A stretch of 33,609 nt of DNA from a virus (IMGVR_UViG_3300032605_000083:1-33609), one strand, 5' to 3'; counted from the first letter of the stretch, positions 7,859-16,234 are shown. The notes: generated by a model from the sequence alone, not told the origin. Program-made: numbers and translations.

Positions 7859-10681
7859 ATGAAGTTATTTGGCATAGACGTAGGACATGGAAACTCATTA
7901 AAAGATAAGCTTTATTGGCTTGTCAATGGTTTCATGACAAACATGGGCTTTGTGCTATGGGGAGGATCTCCACCACCAGCATCTGCTCCTACACAAACTA
8001 CGGTGATGAATACCAATATTCCTGACTATGCACAGCCATATGTTATGAATATGCTTAATGCTGCTCAAGCACAAGTATATAATCCATCTGGTACAGGCTT
8101 TAATGCTTATACGCCATACAGTAATAATCCTGCAAACTACGTAGCTGGTTTCTCACCATTACAACAACAAGCACAATCTTCTGCTGCTAATCTTCAAGTA
8201 CCTGGTGCTTATAATCAAGCGATGGGTCAAACCATGGGTGTAAATAGACAGCTTGGTGGATTAGGTCAACAAATGGGTATGACTGGTCAAAATTACGCAA
8301 ACCAAGCAACTAACCCAGCTTCTGTTAATGCTTATATGAATCCATACATTCAGGCTTCATTAGCACCTCAACTTCAATTAGCTAATCAGCAATATGGTAT
8401 AGCAGGTCAACAAGAACAAAGCGGTGCAACTCAAGCAGGAGCTTTTGGTGGATCACGTGAAGCACTTATGAATTCACTTAATGCACAAAACCAAATGTTA
8501 GCTCAAAATCAATTGATCTCACAAGGTTACAATACTGCATTCCAAAATGCACAACAAGCACAACAATTTGGTGCCAACTTAGGCCTTCAAGGTCAACAAG
8601 CTCAAGCTCAAGCACTTGCTTCACAAATGGCTGGTGCAAATCAATTGGCAGGTCTTGGTGGTCAAGAATTGGCTGCTCAACAAAGTATTCTTGGCACTCA
8701 AGCCCAACAAGGTGCTCAACAACAAACACAACAACAAAACATTATCAACCAAGCTATTCAAAACTACGCTACAGCACAACAATATCCATACATGCAATTG
8801 GGTGTACTTAACTCTATGTTACGTGGTTTACCAATGCAACAATCTACAACGTCTATGTACCAAGCTCCTCCAAGCCTTATTTCACAAGCTGCTGGTTTAG
8901 GTACTGCTGGTATTGGTTTAGCTGGTATGGCTAATGCTACTGGAATTTTAAAAGCTAAAGGTGGAGTTATTAAAGCTAAAGAAGGCGGTGTAATGAAAGC
9001 TGCTGGTGGTATTCCTATGAGTATGTTTTCACCAGAACAGCTTAATGCAGTAGAACAAAGTCAATATGCTAGTCCTTTAGCTAAATTAGTAGCTAATGGT
9101 TATCAACAAGAAGATCAAAGATTAAAATCTAATCCTGAATCTCCAAAGATATTAGCACAACAATCTATGCAACCAATGCCACCTCAAGATAGAATGGGAG
9201 TGGGTGCTATTGCAACACCTCCTGATCTTACAACCATGAAGGCAGCTGGTGGTGGTTTATTAGCCTTTGCAGGTAAAGATGATAGTTTAGTTCCTTCACC
9301 AGATGACTCTTCAAGTCTTAAACTTGCATCACAAAAAGAAGATCCAAGTATTATAAAACTTTTAAAATCAGCTTCTGGAGCTAATGCACACACTGATGAT
9401 ACCCCTAACACATATCCAGAACAAGAAAAATTTACGCCTACGACAATAAATCCAGACACGGGAATGTTTGATATTTCTAAATTTAATAAGAATGCTCCAG
9501 TAAAACCTGCTCCTGTAGTAGTTCAACCAAGTGATCCTTATGATGATTTTACTAAAGCTAATGCATCAGGATCTCCTACATATTCTGCTCCAACTGTAAC
9601 AGCTAAGTCTATTTATGATTCATTTAAAAAATCTCCACAAGTTAGCCATGAAATATCTAATAAAGCTCCTGTTTCGGATAACGTTGTAACACCTATTACA
9701 GATCCAAACAAATTTTCTAGCTCTTCTTTAGAACAAAAAATGTGGGAAGAATATTTGGATCCTAAAAATGAAGTATCTGAATCATTAAAAGCAGGTCAAA
9801 AACATCTTCAAGACATTATGGAAGGTCGTCAAAAAACCATGTCTGGAGAAGCGTTATTAAGAGCTGGTCTTGGCATGATGGCAGGAACATCTCCATATGC
9901 TTTAGTGAATATAGGTAAGGGTGCTCCAGAAGGTCTTGACTTTTATAGCAAACAACAAGCTCAAAATGAAGCAGATCAAGAAGCAATTAATAAATATGCT
10001 TATGAAGCAACTAAAGCCGATGAAGATCGTCATCAAAAAATTGGAGCTACTTTAAGTGAAATTGCTGCTAAAAAAGAAATTGCAGCAAATAAATTAAAAG
10101 AAGATGCATTTCAACACAATATGATGCTAATGCTTGCACAAGATAAGAATGCAAGAGAAAACTTAAAAATGGAAGGATTCCAAACTCCTGCACAAAAATC
10201 TTTACAAAAAAGTATTGTAGATCCAGCAAATAAATCAGCTGAGACAGCACAAGCTGGTATTAATACACTTAACTTAATGGAGCAATATCTTTCAAAAGCA
10301 CCTGATGGACCTATGCCAGGTAGAATTGCTGCAGGTCCAATTGGAAGAATGACAAACTCTGAAGGAAATCAAGCACTCAACCAACTTAAAATGTTGAAAA
10401 ATAGTTTAGTTGTTGAATTACCTAAATTGCAAGGTCGTTTAAATCAAAGTGAATTTAATGCATTACAAGAAGCTATTGGTGATATTTCTAATTCAGACTT
10501 AACAAATCAAGTAAGAATGCAAAGAATTCAAACTGCTAGACAGCATTTACAAGGTCTTATAGATAAAGCAAAATCTATTAATGATGAATTTGTTAACACT
10601 GGAAAAGTAAATGAATCATTATATGGAACATCTAGTCCTAAAAATGTAATTAAATTTGATCAATATGGAAACCCAAGATGA
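7859..10681 (+). CDS. Large internal virion / ejection-type protein, Gln/Ala-rich
   Basis: 940 residues. The first third is rich in Gln, Ala, Gly and Asn with long helical stretches (about 70-320). A Gly/Lys cluster (GGVIKAKEGGVMKAAGG) lies near 370-390, and the last third is charged and helical (about 600-900). An AAGGAT sequence precedes the ATG; a second in-frame ATG near residue 29 (MGFVLWGGS) is a possible alternative start. Length, composition and position match internal proteins that podovirus-like phages eject into the host envelope. No enzymatic motif seen. Confidence 0.55.
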   Translation: MKLFGIDVGHGNSLKDKLYWLVNGFMTNMGFVLWGGSPPPASAPTQTTVMNTNIPDYAQPYVMNMLNAAQAQVYNPSGTGFNAYTPYSNNPANYVAGFSPLQQQAQSSAANLQVPGAYNQAMGQTMGVNRQLGGLGQQMGMTGQNYANQATNPASVNAYMNPYIQASLAPQLQLANQQYGIAGQQEQSGATQAGAFGGSREALMNSLNAQNQMLAQNQLISQGYNTAFQNAQQAQQFGANLGLQGQQAQAQALASQMAGANQLAGLGGQELAAQQSILGTQAQQGAQQQTQQQNIINQAIQNYATAQQYPYMQLGVLNSMLRGLPMQQSTTSMYQAPPSLISQAAGLGTAGIGLAGMANATGILKAKGGVIKAKEGGVMKAAGGIPMSMFSPEQLNAVEQSQYASPLAKLVANGYQQEDQRLKSNPESPKILAQQSMQPMPPQDRMGVGAIATPPDLTTMKAAGGGLLAFAGKDDSLVPSPDDSSSLKLASQKEDPSIIKLLKSASGANAHTDDTPNTYPEQEKFTPTTINPDTGMFDISKFNKNAPVKPAPVVVQPSDPYDDFTKANASGSPTYSAPTVTAKSIYDSFKKSPQVSHEISNKAPVSDNVVTPITDPNKFSSSSLEQKMWEEYLDPKNEVSESLKAGQKHLQDIMEGRQKTMSGEALLRAGLGMMAGTSPYALVNIGKGAPEGLDFYSKQQAQNEADQEAINKYAYEATKADEDRHQKIGATLSEIAAKKEIAANKLKEDAFQHNMMLMLAQDKNARENLKMEGFQTPAQKSLQKSIVDPANKSAETAQAGINTLNLMEQYLSKAPDGPMPGRIAAGPIGRMTNSEGNQALNQLKMLKNSLVVELPKLQGRLNQSEFNALQEAIGDISNSDLTNQVRMQRIQTARQHLQGLIDKAKSINDEFVNTGKVNESLYGTSSPKNVIKFDQYGNPR

Positions 10682-12753
10682 GTGATGATGTTATAGCCCA
10701 AATGCATGACGGCACTGAGCTGCATTTCCCTGCTGGAACTAGTAGCAGCGTTATTCAAAATGCTGTTCATAATCATTTAGGTATTCCATCTGGACCATCT
10801 AAGCCATTGTCAAGTGATGAGATGGTAGATATTTCAAATATAGTAAGCGGTATAGGAAGTAAACCATCCTTACAATCTACTATGGCATCTTCTGATATAG
10901 ATGAAATGATGAGAAGTCATAATTCTATTGGTGCCAAATATCCATTAACTGCAGCATATCTTAGTGGTTTTGTAAAACCTGTTGCAGGTGTAGCACAATG
11001 GGCTGGTATAAATGAACCAGCTGACTACTTAGCTACCGTTGAAAGTGATGCTAGAAAAACTGGTCGCAGAGGAGTTGGGGTTGCAGAATTTGGTGGAGAA
11101 TTAGCAGGTTTAATTGGTGGAGGAGTATTAACACCAGAAATAAATGCTTTTAATAAAATGAGTCCATTAACAAGAAGTGCTGTAGCAGGTGCTGGTATAT
11201 CTGCATTAATGCCTACCGATACAAAAGGTAGCAATGATTATGAAACATTTTTAGAGAATAAAGCTAAAGACATTGCTGAAGGTGCTGCATTGGGTGGCGT
11301 ATTTGGTAAAGGATCACAAATGCTATTCTCTCCTATTGTAGGAGCAAGATTACAACAACTTAAAGATATGGGCGTAAAGCATTTTACTCCAGCTCAATTG
11401 CTATCAGATGTCTCTTTATTTGGTATTGACTTAGGTCCTGGACTTTTAAGTGCAGAACAATCTTTATCAAGCCGTCCTATCTTAGGTTCAATTATGGCAG
11501 AAGGTAGAAAAACATCTATTGCAGATTTTAATAAAGCTATTGCTAACCATGTTATAGAACCAATGAATAATGAAGTTAGGGAAAAAATAGCAGAAGCATT
11601 GGCTAGAGGCGATAAAAAAGCAGCAAAAGCATTAGAAGAACAACTTATTAAAGTTAATCCTAGAGCAGAAGCAGGACATGAACTTGTAGATGATGTCTAT
11701 AATAAAGTGACCAACGCCTATAAAGATATATCTCCAAAACTAGAACTTGATCTTGATAAGACTCTTCTTAACAAAGAAAATATGCCACATTATTTTAATG
11801 AAGATGGTTCATTTAAAACAGAATTAAAAGAACAAGCAATGAACGAATATCCTCATTTGTTTGATGAGGGTGATAGTAAATATATTTTAGAAGGATCAAA
11901 TAAATCATCTCTAGGTGTATTAAATGATGAGTTAGAAAAAGCCACTAAAGGATTAGATGCTGATCAAACTAAAAAAGTAACTGATACATTCAATAAGTTT
12001 ATCGTAGACAGAGCAAGTCAAAATGAAGCTTCATTTAAAGATAGTTTAAATAGAAGCTTTCAAGACGGTCTTATTACAGAAGAGGAATACCAAAAAGCAA
12101 TGCAATCAGGTGGCAATAAACTGACTGGTCAGCAATTTAGAGATGCTGAAAGTAACTTTGGTAATTTGGCATGGAATGCCTATAAAAGTAATGGTGATAA
12201 ATTAATTGCTAACGCTTATAGAGATTTACAATCTGCTCTTCGTGGAGTTATGGCAGATGCAAATCCAACACACGCAGAAAAATTAAATGGTATTCATGAA
12301 GCGTTTAAACGTTATTTAAGATTAGAAAGAGCTGCTCAAAGTGCTGTAGATACAAAAGGCATTTATTCTCCCAATCAATTATTAACAGCAGTTAAAGCTT
12401 TGGATAGAAAAGGTGCTGGAAAAGGTATTGCTATGATGCAAGATCAGGCAAATGCAGGTTTAGACGTATTGGGTGCTAAAGTTCCTAATAGCGGAACTGC
12501 AGATAGACTTATGATGTCAGCTGCTTTAACAGGAACACCTTTATTGGCTGGTCTTCCAGTTACTCCTGTTTTAGGTGCATTAGGAGCTTACAGCAAATTA
12601 GGCATGAGAGGACTAACTAAGCTTGCTACCGAAAGACCAAAATGGATGAAAAATTTTGGTCCTACAGCTCAAGATTTAGCTGCAATTACTAGCGGTGCAG
12701 CATCTAATAACTATGCCAAAGGTGGCTTACTAGATAAGTTTAAAAAAAAATAG
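10678..12753 (+). CDS. Large internal virion / DNA-ejection-type protein
   Basis: 691 residues. It opens with a short recurrent phage motif (HDGTELHFPAGTSSSVIQNA) found at the N-terminus of many internal virion or lytic tail proteins. A Gly/Ala-rich hydrophobic region follows (about 125-215), then long charged helices (about 280-560) and a second hydrophobic stretch (about 610-650). The start overlaps the preceding stop (ATGA). It ends the rightward structural block and overlaps the convergent rusA gene by 14 nt. Role inferred from length, order and composition. Confidence 0.6.
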   Translation: MSDDVIAQMHDGTELHFPAGTSSSVIQNAVHNHLGIPSGPSKPLSSDEMVDISNIVSGIGSKPSLQSTMASSDIDEMMRSHNSIGAKYPLTAAYLSGFVKPVAGVAQWAGINEPADYLATVESDARKTGRRGVGVAEFGGELAGLIGGGVLTPEINAFNKMSPLTRSAVAGAGISALMPTDTKGSNDYETFLENKAKDIAEGAALGGVFGKGSQMLFSPIVGARLQQLKDMGVKHFTPAQLLSDVSLFGIDLGPGLLSAEQSLSSRPILGSIMAEGRKTSIADFNKAIANHVIEPMNNEVREKIAEALARGDKKAAKALEEQLIKVNPRAEAGHELVDDVYNKVTNAYKDISPKLELDLDKTLLNKENMPHYFNEDGSFKTELKEQAMNEYPHLFDEGDSKYILEGSNKSSLGVLNDELEKATKGLDADQTKKVTDTFNKFIVDRASQNEASFKDSLNRSFQDGLITEEEYQKAMQSGGNKLTGQQFRDAESNFGNLAWNAYKSNGDKLIANAYRDLQSALRGVMADANPTHAEKLNGIHEAFKRYLRLERAAQSAVDTKGIYSPNQLLTAVKALDRKGAGKGIAMMQDQANAGLDVLGAKVPNSGTADRLMMSAALTGTPLLAGLPVTPVLGALGAYSKLGMRGLTKLATERPKWMKNFGPTAQDLAAITSGAASNNYAKGGLLDKFKKK

Positions 12754-13093
12754 CTTCTAAGATTACCTTACAGGCTCCGCCTTTAACCACTTCACCCCTT
12801 ATAATATGCAGGTCGTCTATTTGAGAATCATTCTCATATACGCCTGCATGTTCCATAGCATCTAAAAGACTCTTCATATTGTTGTCTATATCACGCTTTC
12901 TCCTGTCGGGAGGGTATAGGTATACCTTGACCTTTAATCGTGCGTTATAGAGCGATTCTGTGCGTTTTAGAGCTATTATAGAGACCTCTTTCCTAAAGGC
13001 TAATCCAGCCTTACCTACAAAGCGTATTTTACCGTGTATTCCCCAGTAATGATTTACGCTTGGTGGATAAGGAAAGTCGTACTCTATTTTCAT
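12740..13093 (-). CDS. rusA: RusA-family Holliday junction resolvase
   Basis: 117 residues with the RusA signature: N-terminal PYPPSVNHYWG, then PPDRRKRDIDNNMKSLLDA and GVYENDSQIDDL, which carry the acidic residues that bind metal and cut. RusA dimers resolve four-way junctions from recombination or replication. It is the last gene of the leftward operon and converges on the structural block. It is separated from the upstream nuclease gene by an oppositely oriented pqqA-like cassette. Confidence 0.9.
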   Translation of the reverse strand: MKIEYDFPYPPSVNHYWGIHGKIRFVGKAGLAFRKEVSIIALKRTESLYNARLKVKVYLYPPDRRKRDIDNNMKSLLDAMEHAGVYENDSQIDDLHIIRGEVVKGGACKVILEAIFF

Positions 13094-13100
13094 GGTTTTC

Positions 13101-13127
13101 TTGATTTAAATTGTTCTATTTTAGGAT
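13101..13127 (+). promoter_or_regulatory. Weak candidate promoter for the pqqA-like gene
   Basis: TTGATT (13101-13106) and TAGGAT (13122-13127) are separated by 15 nt, shorter than ideal. An alternative is TTGTTC (13111) with TGTACT (13133). A promoter is expected here because the gene points against both neighbours, but the match is poor and the choice uncertain. Confidence 0.3.
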
Positions 13128-13154
13128 ACATTTGTACTTGAAAGGAGAACTACT

Positions 13155-13226
13155 ATGTGGAATAAACCTACTGCAACAGAAATGCGTTTTGGCTTTGAAG
13201 TAACTATGTACGTAATGAATAAATAA
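13155..13226 (+). CDS. pqqA: PqqA-like coenzyme PQQ precursor peptide
   Basis: A 23-codon ORF starting MWNKP and containing GFEVTMY. PqqA peptides of beta- and gammaproteobacteria are 22-24 residues, usually start MW-x-KP and carry the invariant Glu and Tyr in E-V-T-x-Y. Here these are Glu15 and Tyr19, the two residues that PqqE cross-links as the first step of PQQ synthesis. A strong AGGAG (13143-13147) lies 7 nt before the ATG. The gene sits between two leftward genes but on the opposite strand, with a terminator 50 nt downstream, like a moron. No pqqB-E homologue is seen here, so host enzymes would be needed. The likely role is an auxiliary metabolic gene feeding PQQ-dependent methanol dehydrogenase. 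The peptide match is direct; the role is inference. Confidence 0.85.
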   Translation: MWNKPTATEMRFGFEVTMYVMNK

Positions 13227-13259
13227 TGGTATAATACTCGTCCCGATAAACTAGTTTAT
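13227..13259 (+). promoter_or_regulatory. Extended -10 element and perfect 14-bp palindrome downstream of pqqA
   Basis: TGGTATAAT (13227-13235) is an exact extended -10 (TGnTATAAT) just after the pqqA stop, with no convincing -35. It is followed by the perfect palindrome ATAAACTAGTTTAT (13246-13259). Together with the terminator this could yield a ~65-nt RNA starting near 13242. Alternatively the palindrome is an operator or part of the pqqA mRNA 3' structure. Confidence 0.4.
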
Positions 13260-13278
13260 GCATGGGGTTATGGTACCG

Positions 13279-13309
13279 AAAGGGAGGCTTAAAATGTCTC
13301 CCTTTTTTT
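13279..13309 (+). terminator. Rho-independent terminator of the pqqA cassette
   Basis: Stem AAAGGGAGGC / GTCTCCCTTT with one G-U pair and a 7-nt loop, followed by a run of seven T on the plus strand. On the minus strand only three T follow the stem, so it should stop rightward transcripts only. It overlaps the last codons of the convergent nuclease gene. Confidence 0.8.
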
Positions 13310-13789
13310 ATTTAAACGAATAATATGCTCTTGAGGTATATCTGAGTATTTAATTAAGGTAAGTTTGTCTTGACGACCTTTTCTTTGATAGACACTATAA
13401 AGCTCTTTACCTTGTTTATATCCGTTTTTAATAAGCTTGTGCGTTGTCCAGTCGAATAGTCCCTGACGTTCAACTACAAGCCATTCGTGGTTACGTTCAA
13501 AGACAATATAATCAGCTTTTCCTTGCAACCATCCTTTTTCACCATTGACGTTAACACCTTCTACCCAAGCCATATCATCTTGGAATGAATCATCATAGCG
13601 ATTAATTTTCTTTAAAGCCTTTACATCAAACTTATAGTAGTTATCAATAAATAGACCTTGAACATCCCAATGCTCGAACATATCCTGTTCTTTGGTTGCC
13701 CAAATTATTTGATTTAAGTAAGCTTCAGCGAAGCGTTCTTCTGCATTAAATCCACGATCATAGTCAGCTTTGTATTTTATAGATAACAC
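13289..13789 (-). CDS. PD-(D/E)XK-like endonuclease candidate
   Basis: 166 residues beginning with GTG. Glu17 in a first helix (NAEERFAEAYL), Asp42 (HWDVQG) and the strand YKFDVKALKK (Asp55-x-Lys57) form the layout of a PD-(D/E)XK nuclease core. KADYIVFE may be a further core strand. Such small phage proteins are often resolvase or repair nucleases. It lies in the leftward DNA-metabolism operon upstream of rusA. The nuclease call rests on motif spacing by eye. Confidence 0.6.
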   Translation of the reverse strand: MLSIKYKADYDRGFNAEERFAEAYLNQIIWATKEQDMFEHWDVQGLFIDNYYKFDVKALKKINRYDDSFQDDMAWVEGVNVNGEKGWLQGKADYIVFERNHEWLVVERQGLFDWTTHKLIKNGYKQGKELYSVYQRKGRQDKLTLIKYSDIPQEHIIRLNKKRETF

Positions 13790-13896
13790 AGTGCGTATTC
13801 GTAGATAGCTAGAATTCCCTTAAGAAATCCAGCTAGTATGTATATCAAGCACATAACAGTTACAAACGCAACAAAAACATCAGTATTATTTTGCAA
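13777..13896 (-). CDS. Small hydrophobic membrane peptide
   Basis: 39 codons from a TTG start with GAGG 9 nt upstream, overlapping the end of the gene upstream and the start of the gene downstream. The product is nearly all hydrophobic (FVAFVTVMCLIYILAGFL), consistent with one membrane helix. A later in-frame ATG would give 25 residues with no Shine-Dalgarno sequence. It fills what would otherwise be a gap in a tightly packed operon. Function unknown. Confidence 0.4.
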   Translation of the reverse strand: MQNNTDVFVAFVTVMCLIYILAGFLKGILAIYEYALCYL

Positions 13897-14068
13897 CTTT
13901 AGTTACCTCGCCTGTTGATTTATCGAGCTCATATTCTGCTAGATCATCATTAGACATTTTTTGATTTAAGATGCGTCTACCAAATATACGATCAAAGCCC
14001 TCATCAAAGGCCTTTTGATTGGTAGGTCTTGGTGAATCACCCTTTCCTGCTTCATGATGTTTACTCAA
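13886..14068 (-). CDS. Small phage protein with GKGD-RP motif
   Basis: 60 residues with the N-terminal EAGKGDSPRP motif followed by FDEGFDRIFGRR. This short layout recurs in many phages, but its function is not known to me. The same EAGKGD-x-x-RP motif is found at the start of the exonuclease gene at 18877 in this window. It overlaps the next upstream gene by 8 nt. Confidence 0.7.
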   Translation of the reverse strand: MSKHHEAGKGDSPRPTNQKAFDEGFDRIFGRRILNQKMSNDDLAEYELDKSTGEVTKVAK

Positions 14069-14240
14069 TCGGAGTTCTCCTTGCTATTTCTTTAGCTATC
14101 TTATGTTTTTTCTTTCCTTCAGCCTTCTCTAACAATAGGTAGAGTTGCTTTATAGAAAGAGCTTTTAAATTATCTTTACCCGTCTTTGTTTTGAACGGAT
14201 CTCGATGTTTTTTACTTGGATGTACTTTTTCTGTTGCCAT
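14061..14240 (-). CDS. Small basic protein
   Basis: 59 residues from an ATG that overlaps the upstream stop (TAATG), with GGAAAG before it; a longer reading from 14261 is less likely. The product is Lys-rich (KKHRDPFKTKTGKDNLKALS, ending KKKHKIAKEIARR), so it may bind nucleic acid. Family not recognised. Confidence 0.6.
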   Translation of the reverse strand: MATEKVHPSKKHRDPFKTKTGKDNLKALSIKQLYLLLEKAEGKKKHKIAKEIARRTPIE

Positions 14241-14944
14241 TATACTAACTTTCCTATCCATTTACCGTTTGAATTAAGCACCATAGGCATAAGCTTTGGT
14301 TGTCCATCGAGTATCATACCACATCCAACAATGAACCTTGTTTTAAAGTTCTTAGCGTATTGGAATGCCATAGACTTTTGATTGATAAGACATCCGACTT
14401 GCATGCCCCAGACTAACGCATCAGGATTAGAGTAATAACCAATACTAAACTTAGTATGATAATGTCCTTGAACAGTATGCATGCCATATTGCATAGCTAC
14501 TTTAAGAACGTCAGCAGATAAGCCATGAGTAAAAAAGCAACGAGTGCCGTCAGATAAATCAATGGTATGATCATCCACCCATTTCCAATTGTTACTTACA
14601 CCGAGATACTCATTATAGTCCCTTAAGTAGCCTTTTGGAACGCCATGCTTCAAAGCACGTCTAAATAACATCGATGAGTGATTGGAATGAACAATCGTCA
14701 TCTTTGGAAAGATCTTTTCAAGTTGTTGAATATATGAGATTGATGCAGCAAGTTCATGACCTGCCGAAAATAAGTCTGGATCTGAATCATGCATAGACAT
14801 CGCATGCATATCTAATTCGTCACCAATATTGACTACATGGTCTGGTTTGTACTTCTTCTTTAAAGCCGTTAAAAATTTAAACGCATCTGGATGATGGTAT
14901 GGAATGTGTAAGTCTGATATAACAAGTACTGATTTATATTTCAT
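14240..14944 (-). CDS. Calcineurin-like metallophosphoesterase
   Basis: 234 residues with the ordered metal-binding motifs: D-L-H (11-13), GDELD (41-45), S-N-H (87-89), H-G (140-141) and G-H-Y-H (160-163). These bind two metal ions that hydrolyse phosphoesters. The substrate may be a nucleic acid end or a nucleotide; phage copies often sit with DNA-metabolism genes as here. AGAGAGG is its Shine-Dalgarno sequence, 5 nt before the ATG. That sequence is the exact complement of the loop motif in the candidate small RNA at 23382. Confidence 0.85.
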   Translation of the reverse strand: MKYKSVLVISDLHIPYHHPDAFKFLTALKKKYKPDHVVNIGDELDMHAMSMHDSDPDLFSAGHELAASISYIQQLEKIFPKMTIVHSNHSSMLFRRALKHGVPKGYLRDYNEYLGVSNNWKWVDDHTIDLSDGTRCFFTHGLSADVLKVAMQYGMHTVQGHYHTKFSIGYYSNPDALVWGMQVGCLINQKSMAFQYAKNFKTRFIVGCGMILDGQPKLMPMVLNSNGKWIGKLV

Positions 14945-14955
14945 ATTTTCCTCTC

Positions 14956-15300
14956 TTAAAGTTCAAGTTTATCCCAACCCATGAGTGTGTTAATTTGTCT
15001 CATATGGTTTCTAAATGATTGGTCGTGATGATGATAATTTGCTTTACCTTCTAAATAAAACTTCATGTGCACAAGTTCATGTGCAGTCGTTCTTAATAGA
15101 TTTTCTACTGTCGATTGCCTAGCCGATGAAAGACGAATCACTAACGGGTCGCAATCAAATTCTCCCATAACTTCTGTGGCTGTAGTAACTTCAAAATTTA
15201 CTTTAGATGGTGGTGGTAACTTCCATGTGTTGAAAGGATAGACAGACCTAAGAAAAACATAGCATGCACGTAATGCATCATCATTGATAATAGTTTTCAT
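14956..15300 (-). CDS. SprT-like zinc metalloprotease-type protein (short)
   Basis: 114 residues with the HExxH zinc motif in TTAHELVHMKF (His74, Glu75, His78). A His-rich stretch (NYHHHDQSF, about 89-97) could give the third ligand. SprT/Spartan-like domains act on DNA-bound proteins in cells; phage versions are often this short. No zinc ribbon follows, unlike the second copy at 31825-32421. It overlaps its upstream neighbour by 4 nt. Confidence 0.72.
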   Translation of the reverse strand: MKTIINDDALRACYVFLRSVYPFNTWKLPPPSKVNFEVTTATEVMGEFDCDPLVIRLSSARQSTVENLLRTTAHELVHMKFYLEGKANYHHHDQSFRNHMRQINTLMGWDKLEL

Positions 15301-15524
15301 AGCCCTCCAAATGCTTCAGTTAGTTTTTTAGAGTTGTATTTGTTTTCTTTATCAAACACAATAGAGTCACCAACCTTATCAAGTGCTGATATTTCAACAT
15401 GTCCAATATCTTTTAGCTTAGATATGTAAGATAAATCATTAGGCAATAGATTCCATACATGTCTTGCTCTTAATTTACCGTTAGTATCGTACTCTTCATA
15501 CAACCATGCTTCTGGCTTATTCAT
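15297..15524 (-). CDS. Conserved small phage protein, function unknown
   Basis: 75 residues. The ATG at 15524 has AGGAG 8 nt upstream and is preferred over an upstream GTG. The start PEAWLYEEYDTNGK resembles a short phage family whose role is unknown to me. No membrane segment or metal site is seen. Confidence 0.6.
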   Translation of the reverse strand: MNKPEAWLYEEYDTNGKLRARHVWNLLPNDLSYISKLKDIGHVEISALDKVGDSIVFDKENKYNSKKLTEAFGGL

Positions 15525-15729
15525 CAAAAACACTCCTAAATTGATATGACTCTACTAATTCGCTATATATGTCCCATAGATGTTGAAACTTCATATCATA
15601 AAGTTCAATGACTGCTTCAATTCTTTTTCGGTCAATATGATTATCTTCCATGGGTTCAACAATCATTTTTAAGTCATCTAATATATTCCAACACGTTATA
15701 ATCTGTTCTTCTAAGTCAAAGCGATTCAT
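15517..15729 (-). CDS. Conserved small helical phage protein, function unknown
   Basis: 70 residues, strongly helical and acidic (FDLEEQIITCWNILDDL, ending KFQHLWDIYSELVESY). The FDLE-x-x-I-x-x-CW and KFQ-x-L motifs recur in aquatic phage genomes, but no function is known to me. The start overlaps the HNH-like gene stop. Confidence 0.65.
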   Translation of the reverse strand: MNRFDLEEQIITCWNILDDLKMIVEPMEDNHIDRKRIEAVIELYDMKFQHLWDIYSELVESYQFRSVFDE

Positions 15730-16016
15730 TATTTAATCTCCAAATGATCGTTTAAAAATAACCATCCTATCGTTTCTCTGTGGGCACGTTCCCATACATC
15801 AAATCTTTCTTCACGAGTTAAATCTTTTCCAGAGTCTATATTGACATGGCATTCATGGCAAAGAGCAGCAATACGGAAATCATGGGCTTTAATTCCCTTT
15901 CCTTTTCCATCTCGCATTTGATTGGAGTGTGCAGCACATATAGTGCCGTTTTCAATCCCACAATTTTGACAGGGAGATTGACGAACTAATTCCAGAAGCT
16001 TCTTGTTTCGGTACAT
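15729..16016 (-). CDS. DUF1364 (YbcO-like) putative nuclease
   Basis: 95 residues. CQNCG near the N-terminus, then AAHSNQMRDGKGKGIKAHD and ALCHECHVNIDSG match the DUF1364/YbcO layout: a zinc-binding, HNH-like small phage nuclease. AGGTTGGA precedes the ATG. The gene overlaps the end of the DUF1289 gene by 65 nt in another frame. Nuclease activity is inferred from the fold family. Confidence 0.78.
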   Translation of the reverse strand: MYRNKKLLELVRQSPCQNCGIENGTICAAHSNQMRDGKGKGIKAHDFRIAALCHECHVNIDSGKDLTREERFDVWERAHRETIGWLFLNDHLEIK

Positions 16017-16164
16017 TTTCCAACCTTTCTAACACTTCACGTTTTTGATCATCGCTAAAGTCATACCAGCTTACTATTTCGTACATAGTGCGATGGCAAC
16101 CCTTGCATTTGTTGTCCCATATTTGACATACGCCAACACAGGGACTATTTAAAGAATTCGTCAT
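15952..16164 (-). CDS. DUF1289 small Cys-rich protein
   Basis: 70 residues. SPCVGVCQIWDNKCKGCHRT followed by W-x-D-F-S-D-x-Q-K is the DUF1289 signature: four cysteines likely binding zinc. Function unknown. The C-terminal 21 residues overlap the next gene and are probably variable. Confidence 0.75.
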   Translation of the reverse strand: MTNSLNSPCVGVCQIWDNKCKGCHRTMYEIVSWYDFSDDQKREVLERLENVPKQEASGISSSISLSKLWD

Positions 16165-16234
16165 AGATAATAAATCCGATTGCTATGCCACATAGCAGTG
16201 AAGCTAGTAGCATATATATAAATAAAGGCGACAT
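16145..16234 (-). CDS. 29-residue single-span membrane peptide
   Basis: ORF starting MSPLFIYMLLASLLCGIAIG, almost entirely one membrane helix, ending DEFFK. Its ATG overlaps the upstream stop (TAATG), with AGAGGAG further upstream, so it looks translationally coupled. Function unknown. Confidence 0.55.
   Translation of the reverse strand: MSPLFIYMLLASLLCGIAIGFIIYDEFFK

Noticed and set aside
12822-12836. Second exact copy of the Fur-box-like 15-mer TGAGAATCATTCTCA, inside rusA
   Set aside because: It encodes the conserved RusA stretch ENDSQ and lies far from any promoter, so it is best explained by coding constraint.
13293-13322. 9-codon ORF MSPFFYLNE after AGGGAGG
   Set aside because: The apparent ribosome site and ORF are the terminator stem and its T-run.
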